Source of the DNA: Strongylocentrotus droebachiensis
Taxonomy: Eukaryota; Echinodermata; Echinoidea; Camarodonta; Strongylocentrotidae
DNA length: 64,000 nucleotides
Reading direction: 5' to 3'
Assembly: GCA_035222895.1 (NCBI GenBank)
Contig: JAVYIG010001038.1
Coordinates: 1 to 64,000 of the forward strand
Shown: positions 27,201-35,900 of the stretch, piece by piece
Layout of the letters: every line of letters begins with the position of its first letter
Position numbering within the stretch: position 1 is the stretch's first letter
The notes under the pieces: model-generated
The model's database searches: none
What the model was told of the DNA's origin: nothing
The model's input: only the letters and a program-made list of their open reading frames with translations
Program-made: the position numbers and the translations under genes

Positions 27201-29933
27201 TGAGAAAGATTATGAATATATAATGATCAGAAAAGAAAACAATTGGAGAAGTGTTCAGAGAACCCTCACTCATCAACACAATAAGAAAGAGGCAAATGCA
27301 ATTTAATGGTCACATAATCGTACAGAAAGGATAATTTAGAAAAATATATACATATATATAATATTAACAAGGAAGATTGCTGGAAAGAGAAGCAGTGGAA
27401 GCAAAACCTCACATATTTGCAAAGCCTGAATAAACCTGCAACCAACAGTTAAATCAGCAATATCATCTATTCAAGAATAGTTGATAATAGACAGAAATGG
27501 AGGGCCATTAAGATGATAATGACAATGTCTTACCTTCAAACCCTAGATACTGACATGCCAATTGGGATAAGTTCATGTTCCAATGATCTTGATGTACCAG
27601 CACGAACGTGTTAGGGCTGGAGCTGGACGTTAAAGCAAGTGTTCCTTCATTTATCTTTTCACCAAGTAGCTTTAACGAATGGATGGTTACATCTATACAG
27701 GGAAAAGGAACAAAAATGGGACTCATTTATTGACTCGTTGAAACAAGTTTTAAACAAGACTTTACGGCGATGTAAAGTGTCTTAAATATGTAGCTTTCTC
27801 AGCTCTCCCATCAAACTTGAATATACAACAATTGGTTTTTAGAACACGTTTTGTGTTGATGTGAATGCAATTATTGAATAGTTGATGAACGATTTGTGAT
27901 CTACCATTCCTATATTTACAGGGCCATCTGCTAAACAAATGGGGAAATAATGGGATGTAAATATCAAGTTAAATTTAAGAACTGAGTTCCCGTTGGACAA
28001 AGCGCAGGGAAATGCCAACAATCAAAGAAAGAGGTGTTACTATTACTTTACACTAGGGTTAATACTTCACTGCATGAAAAATATATAACAATGAAATTTC
28101 ATTTAGCACTTCATCGAATCGTATTTCTGGAGTCCCTGTGAAATCCCCCTCGGAACGAGAACCACAGTGGATCACAATAGCACAGACATGGAGATCTAAA
28201 TGGTCATACGACCGCATTTGTTAATGATTGTGTTCATCATACCACAAAAAAGTAGACTATTTCAAATACAGTCAGACCTGTAAACTGATGGCACCCAAGG
28301 GAATACTGGCCACTGTAAACAGATGCCTTTCTAGGCAGGTTCTACATTAACACACGTTTCTTCCTCAAGGGAGACAAAATACATGGCGATTATAGACAGG
28401 TGACCTTTATACATATACACTGTTTAACTGGATTGACCATACCTCTTCTTTTGTATAGTCAGCCTATACTTTTCCTCGATGTATAATCTTCAAACCAGAG
28501 GCGTGTAAATCCCTTATCGCTCTCCTCATGAGTACATTTACCTCCATGTACATGTAGAAAAGGGATCAACCATTAATGTTTGCCCCCTTAAACAAAACCT
28601 CTGCATATACCTCTGGCTTACTTACCCCCCTCACACCTTTCATCGAGAGAGCCGTCTAAACCGAAGTAGTTATTCCACTTACGCTCTCCTCATCGAATAC
28701 CTCCATGTAGAAAAAAAAATGCCCAGGGTTTGCCCCCTTATCCCCACTGTATAGAAAATTTTTAAAAAAACTGATCCGTTTCTGCCTCTGTCTCACCATA
28801 CTCACATCTTTCACCACTATAGTTATTGAAGCAGATAGAGTAATGCCTGTCTTGCTCTCTTCCACAAGTGCCTCCATGTAGACAAAGGTTTGCCCCCACC
28901 CTGCCTCCCGTACCTAAATGTCAAATCCTTACCTGCCTCCAACCCTGTCTCACTTACTTTCTTTACACCTTTCACCACGGTAGCGATCTAAACAGAGACA
29001 AGTAAATCCTGTCTCCGTCTCCTCGCAAGTGCCTCCATGAAAACAAGGGTTTGAGCGGCATGCTGGTGACAGAAATAAAACAGGGGGAAAACATGGATAC
29101 GAAAAGTGAATACCCCAAGGTCTAATAAATTCATTGAAAACAGTGGTGTAAAAACAAGGGACACGAGGGTCCATGTCCCACATAATGGCTAAGAAATAAA
29201 AAGAAATAAGAACGCGAGAAAAGAGATAAAGGGAAAGGGGTAGGGGTGACAGGAATTGAAACAAATGCCCCCCCCCCCTTACCACCCGAACCAACAAAAG
29301 TGCCGGAGTTGTGCCTTAAGTTTAATTCAAATTGACAAATTGACCAATTTTGGTGGGAGATTTGTAGGCTCTACAACCACCCCAAAGGGAATTTTCGTCT
29401 ACAACCTAGCCTAAGTGGAGTACCTTCAGGGTAGCACAGAGGGCACGTACCCCCTCAGTAAAAAGGCAGAAGAAAAACGAAGGGGTAAAAAGAAGGAAAA
29501 AAGGAAAACAAGAGAAAGGCGAGGTAAAACGAGTAAATAGTCGACATAACAACCCATCAGACGCCCATCATTATGATTAATGACCTGATATTGCGTTTCT
29601 TCCACCGAGTAAGTTTAGTGTCACCCTTTTCTCTTGATTATGTTTATGGATTTACATGCACTACATGTAACACACCACGGAACGATTCCGTGACCGGTTA
29701 TTCAGCAGCAGCCCTGTGAAATTATGCTGTTCATCAACATAAATTGAAACATTAATCAGGTGGAAGGCTCAGACAATTAATTTCTGCGGGCCGGGAAATT
29801 GCGCCTAGTTAAACGCACTTCTAGCCATTATACTCGCAAACACACTTTTCTTATGCTACCTGTTCATTCATGCGTGATCATTTTATGATTAATAAGGTCT
29901 CATAAATTATTATTTTATTAATTAAAACCTAAG

Positions 29934-29965
<32 letters not shown>

Positions 29966-32900
29966 TAGAACCACTTTTGCCGCAGGGACAAGTAAATAGC
30001 ACAATATACTTCAGTACATTAAATTTATACATCATATATCACACTGAAATGGATTCACAGCGTTTGACGTGTAAATTCGTCATGATTGTGCTACGAAATA
30101 TTGTTCCTTGGTCGGTGGTTTTATTTATTTTTGTCAGAATCATCATTCATAATTTTTTGTCTCCCTTACCTTTTTTGGTTTCTATCAGGTTTCCGAATAA
30201 CATAGCAAAGATTGCTTGTTCAAAAGTAATCAGATTCGATACAATGTTAGATGCAGTTATTCGCCATGTTTTTGATTTTTTTTCTTCAAAATTGACATTG
30301 GCATTGTAAAGGGCATGTGGTAGGGTTTAAGGCAGGCTGAATTAATATGTTATTTTGCGTGTAAAAACCTGGCGTAAAGGTGTCAAAAGACCTATTCAAT
30401 AAATTGTCAAACCAAAACGAAAATTTACGATTATATAAAATGCCTTCCTTTTTCAAAGTCAGTTCCAAGCAATGTTTCATACAGTTTTTTCAGGAAAAAA
30501 AATCATAGTACAAAATTCTTGGTGTATCATGTTTACTTTTCTTATATAAGTTTAAGTTGATATGCCTCTAGGATGCATTAGACAACAAAGGGACTTGGTA
30601 ACATTGTTCAGATGAGAGATAATGGTGCTATTAAAGGTAGTGACTTCAATGCTAGATGTACAAATAAAGATAATCTGAAAATTTGAGTGAATACAGCCAC
30701 CGTTGCCATACCAACCAACGCCACCACTTCAGTACATCCAGTCACGTAATCGCACACACCCCCAGCCACTCCCACCAGAAGAAATGGATAGCTTCCCATT
30801 AATTCGCTCCACCCAGCCAGTCCCTCTTCAGTCAACGCAACGTACATCGTTTCCATATCAACAGACGCCACCATTTCAATACACCCAGTCACGTGAACGC
30901 ACACACCCCCAGTCACTCCCACCAAGACAACAATACAACATGCCAATGAATCATCGCTCGACTTATGCTTCAGTAGTCAGTGCACCAACATCACGTAATC
31001 TAAGTCGCGCATTTCAAGGATGTGAATTCTGTGGAGAACCGAACCACCGCGCTCATTCCTGCCGACATGGGGCTCCACTCCAGTGCCGCCAGTGTCTGCA
31101 GATTGGTCATAAACTAAGATATTGCCCCTACTACTAGTATGGTGGCCAAGAAGAGAGCGCCTCTAATAAATGTCATATGTCAAACCAGGATACTAATGTC
31201 AATATTATACCAGATATTTCTTCCTTCAAGAAAAAGTCTACGAACCATTTTTCACAACAACTCAATCTTATAAATGGTAAAATCCCTAAACTATCGAAAG
31301 GAAGTCTATTTTTGCATTTGAATATCAGAGGTTTTGGTAAATAAGATTGATTTAATACGATACCTTTTGTCTAATAATAATATTGATGTTCTTTGTTTTA
31401 ACGAAACTTTTTGTGATTCTTCTATATCCGATAATGAAATATCGATCGACAATTTAAGAGTTGAACGTAAAGATAGAACACGCCACGGTGGAGGAATAGC
31501 TATTTATATATCAGATAAGATTTTTTATACCAGAAGATACGATTTGGAAAGTCAGGATTTAGAAATGATATGTATTCAAATTACTTTACCTTTTCAGAAA
31601 AGCATGTATGTTATTAGTATATTATACAGATCTCCGTCATGTGATGTTTCATTTTTTGAAAAACTTGAAGCAAGGTTGGAATCAATATGTTCGTCAGGTT
31701 CTTCAATAGATGAATTACTCGTTTTTGGAGATTTTAACTGTGATTATAGTAAATTAAAAGATACACGTTTATTTCACAAACTAGATTATTTGACGAGTTC
31801 GTACAACTTTATTCAATTAATCGATATTTTTACGCGCGTTACGAAAAACTCCGCTTCCATTATTGATCTCGCTTTTACAACTCGTACTTCAAAAATTGTC
31901 GAACATGGATGTATAATGACTTCTCTTAGTGATCATTACATGGTGTATGTTATTCGAAATTTGAATTCAAGACAGAAAAAGTCTCTACCGAAAACTGTTT
32001 CCTTTCGCTCTTTAAAAGATTTTGACGATCAGGAATTTTATGATCTTTTAGAATCTGCATCTTTGTCAAATTTATGTGACATTGACGACGTTAATGTTTT
32101 CTGGAGAACCTGGAAATTAATTTTTACCTCTATTGTAAATAAAGTTGCACCAATAAAATCATTTCGTGTTAAAGATCAATCGCTTTCGTGGATAACGTCA
32201 CATATTAGAACACTGATGAAGAAAAGAGATAATATTCATAGAAATTTTTTGAAAGTAAAGAAAAAGATTTTATTGCAAAAAGATTCCCAATTAAATACAA
32301 TGTGTGAAGAATTATGGTCAAAGTACACCAATCTAAGGAATGAGGTCAATATATCTATGTTTAAAAGTAAAACTGAATATTTAAAGAAAGAAATCAAGAA
32401 AAATGTAAACGATGTTTCAAAGATGTGGAAATGTTTAAAGTTATTATTACCAACAAAATCCTCATCATTTCCTTCCATTCTTTACGACAATGATATGGTG
32501 TTTAATAACGATGACGCTATTGCCAATGCATTTAATGATTATTTTATTCGAATAAATGCTAAGCTCGCGCAAGAGATGAATGTCATACAAGCCGACGAAC
32601 ATGATATTGGGGATGTTTTTAATTGCTATCCTTCCAATTATGTTTTTAACTTTGTTTCCACCAATGAAAGCTATGTTGAAAAATTGATTTTAAACTTGGA
32701 TTCTAACAAAGCAACAGGGTCTGATGATATTAATATTATCTTCCTAAAAAAGTCTAAAGCTTTTATTGTACCAACCATTACTCAATTGATTAATTTGTCT
32801 TTTTCAACAGGAGTCTTTCCCAATGATTGGAAGTATGCAAAGGTTTTTCCGTTATTCAAAAAAGGCGACATTAACAATATTTGTAATTTTCGTCCAATTT

Positions 32901-35900
32901 CCATCTTACCTGCAATAAGTAAACTCATTGAAAGGACTGTTCATCAGCAATTGTATGATTATTTAATAGAACATAATATCCTCAGTAAGACGCAGTTCGG
33001 GTTCCGGCCAGGTCATTCTACAGCCTCGGCTCTTGGGGCTTTAACAGACAGTTGGTTACACTGCATAGATAAAGGCCTCATTGTAGGGGCTCTTTTTATT
33101 GATTTAAGACGAGCTTTTGATACGGTTAATCCAGATATTTTGTTAAATAAGTTAAAGAAAATAGGTTTGAGTAAGTTATCATTAGCTTGGTTTGACTCGT
33201 ATTTAAATAATAGAAAACAATATGTTGCTATAAAAGATTCTAAATCAACTGATCGCTGTTTTTCTGTTGGAGTTCCACAGGGATCTATTTTGGGCCCGCT
33301 CCTATTTTTGATTTATATAGATGATATGTCAGATGTTTTGAAACATGGAAAAATTGTAATGTATGCCGACGACACGACACTTTATGTAAGTGGACCCACC
33401 TTTTCGGATGTACAAATTAAATTGCAAAGTGATTTTAATGTTATATGTAGATGGATAAAATGTAATAAACTCTATTTGAATGTTGATAAAACCAAATTTA
33501 TGATCATCGGAAGTAAACAAAGATTAAACCATTTTAAAAATGACAGTATTACATTAAAGTATGAAGATATATGTGTTGAACAATGTAGGATCTTTAAATG
33601 TCTAGGTATTATGATCGATGAAAACATATTATGGTCTGATCATGTAGATTATTTATGTAGAAAAGTGTTTGCCGGACTTGCCATGCTTAGAAGAGTTAAA
33701 CCATATGTAGATGACATTTCACTGAAATTATTATACACATGTCTCATACAATCACAAAATGATTATTGTTGTGAAATTTGGGGAAACAGGTTTTTAAGTC
33801 ATATAGATAAGATAACTAAACTACAAAAGAGGGCTGCAAGAATGATTTTAAACTGTAATATGTATACCCCATCAAAGGAATTATTTACTCGCATGAAATG
33901 GATACCATTTCAAGAGAGGGTTAAATATTTTAGATGTATATTTGTTTTTAAATGTCTTAACGATTTATCTTCAGACTTTCACAAAGATGTTTTTCAAGAA
34001 GTATCAACTCAACATAATTTTTACACACGGCAATGTACTCGTCATGACCTGATTATTGATAAATGTCATACTGAATACCTTAAGAATGCAATAAGTTATG
34101 ATGGTGCTTCTCTATGGAATAAATTACCTTCTAATATTAAGCAGATAAATAATGTAAATACCTTCAAATTGGCACTTAAGAAATATTTTTTCCACCTTGC
34201 TGTTGAATCAGGATAGGTTTTGAGGAACACCTTTTTTTAATTATTTTTGACTGCAAGTCTGCCTCTATTTTTCTTTAAGCTCTCTCTCTCGCTTCTTTTA
34301 CTTAATCCTTTACTCTCTTAGCAAGTGATCTATTTATAATAGCATTCATCATAATTGACACTGATTAATATGTTTGATATTGTATATTTATTTTCAATAT
34401 GTAATACTGTTCTATTAATGTATTCATACCTAATTGTTTGTTTTATCTTTTTAATTGTATATACATGTTTTACAGGGCCTCATGGAAGACCAACTTTTTG
34501 TTGAATGGGCTACCCTGGTGAAATATAAATAAATAAATAAAAATAAATAAATTATTGATGATACAGATTGGGAAAAACTGATCTGATCGATTCCTTAATT
34601 CTTCCAACTATATTATTACGATTTAATTACATTTTTAGGTGAATGTAAATCGTTACAAAGCAATACATTGACTCTACATACCATTCCAGACATTCAAGTG
34701 TTGACAGATTTTTAATAGCTTGTTTTATGTATTTTTTCATGGAAAAACGGTTTGGAAAATTCAAAAATGGTTAGGAGAATTTAATGTTAATCACAGTTAG
34801 AGGGTGTGGCACAGATACGCCTTCAAAGAAAACCATATATATTTTCGTTGTTTGAGAATTTGTTCAGGATTTTTTTGCACGTCAGAGTAGAAGGAATATA
34901 ATCGGTAACATTTTAGACAAAAATTTAGCAATTTTTTCATCAACCTTCAACAATGTTACCGAGTCACTTGACAAGAGCCAATTTAAAAGAAGGCATTGAA
35001 AAATGGAATGGCACGGAAAAAAGCCCGGAAGGCGAAAGGTTAAACTGTTTGGTGATATCGGAAATAATGTTCGTTTATCCAGGAAAGCCTCTTCAACATG
35101 AATGCTATTCTTCCTTGGGGCCCTGCTATTATTCTACAGTTGTCAATTAAAAAAGATTACTCATTTAAATCTGGGTGGAAGTTGAGCACGTTTGAGTGCC
35201 GGGCTGGGATTCGAACCCTCTACGGTTGGTTTGAGAGTCAATTTAATTAGCCACTATAATTATCACGTCACCTCCTATCGGTGAATATATAATTGTAATT
35301 ATTTTGAATGAATGACATTTTCGGTTTCTATGCCTGGTCACGGTTGAAGGGCAGTTCTCAAGCTTTAATCTGTGTCATAATAAAATGGTTCTTCTTCAGT
35401 ACCATATAAATATGAATTGAAACGAATGCATTTGTTTCGGCTCCTGCGTTATTTTTTGGTTACATGTCATTATGCTGGAAGTTTGTTATTCTGGTACTTC
35501 GTTTATTCCGAAGGTTTGGAATTTTGAAGGTTCATATTTCAGAAATGAAATAGGGTTTGTTATTCCAAAAATGACGTAGAACCATGCATCGTTTATTGGA
35601 ATTACGAACCTTCCGAATAAGGAGACAGTTTTCCTTTTCAGAATTACACACCTTCAGAATAATGAACCCTTTTTCAAACCATGGGATTAGTAACCCCCTG
35701 GTATGGGAAAGTTCATTTTTGTTGGAAGTACAAAACTTTCGAGTTGTGAACCTTCAGAAAAACGAGGCCTTCCCCCTTTTTTCGTGCCACCTCATTTCAG
35801 GGCATTTGCATGTAAATTCTACCTGGTTCGGTGCAATAGTAACGCCGGACATCATCAGGAATCGGGAGGTCTGTTGGGAGGTCGGATATTAACCAGTCTA

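Larger units (their letters stand above)
30691..34549 (+). mobile_element. CR1/L2-like LINE, 5'-truncated, with AAAT-type tail
   Basis: Carries the end of ORF1, a complete EN-RT ORF2 and a 3' end CTACCCTGGTGAAATA followed by AAATAAATA repeats rather than pure poly(A), typical of CR1/L2-related LINEs. It lies in the intron between exons 1 and 2 of the discoidin gene, in the opposite strand. The ORF1 start is missing and ORF2 has a frame disruption near 31339. Confidence 0.85.

Noticed and set aside
31334-31336. TTG at 31334 as the start of LINE ORF2
   Set aside because: Endonuclease sequence (LHLNIRGFG) already precedes it in the neighbouring frame; the position only marks a frame disruption near 31339.
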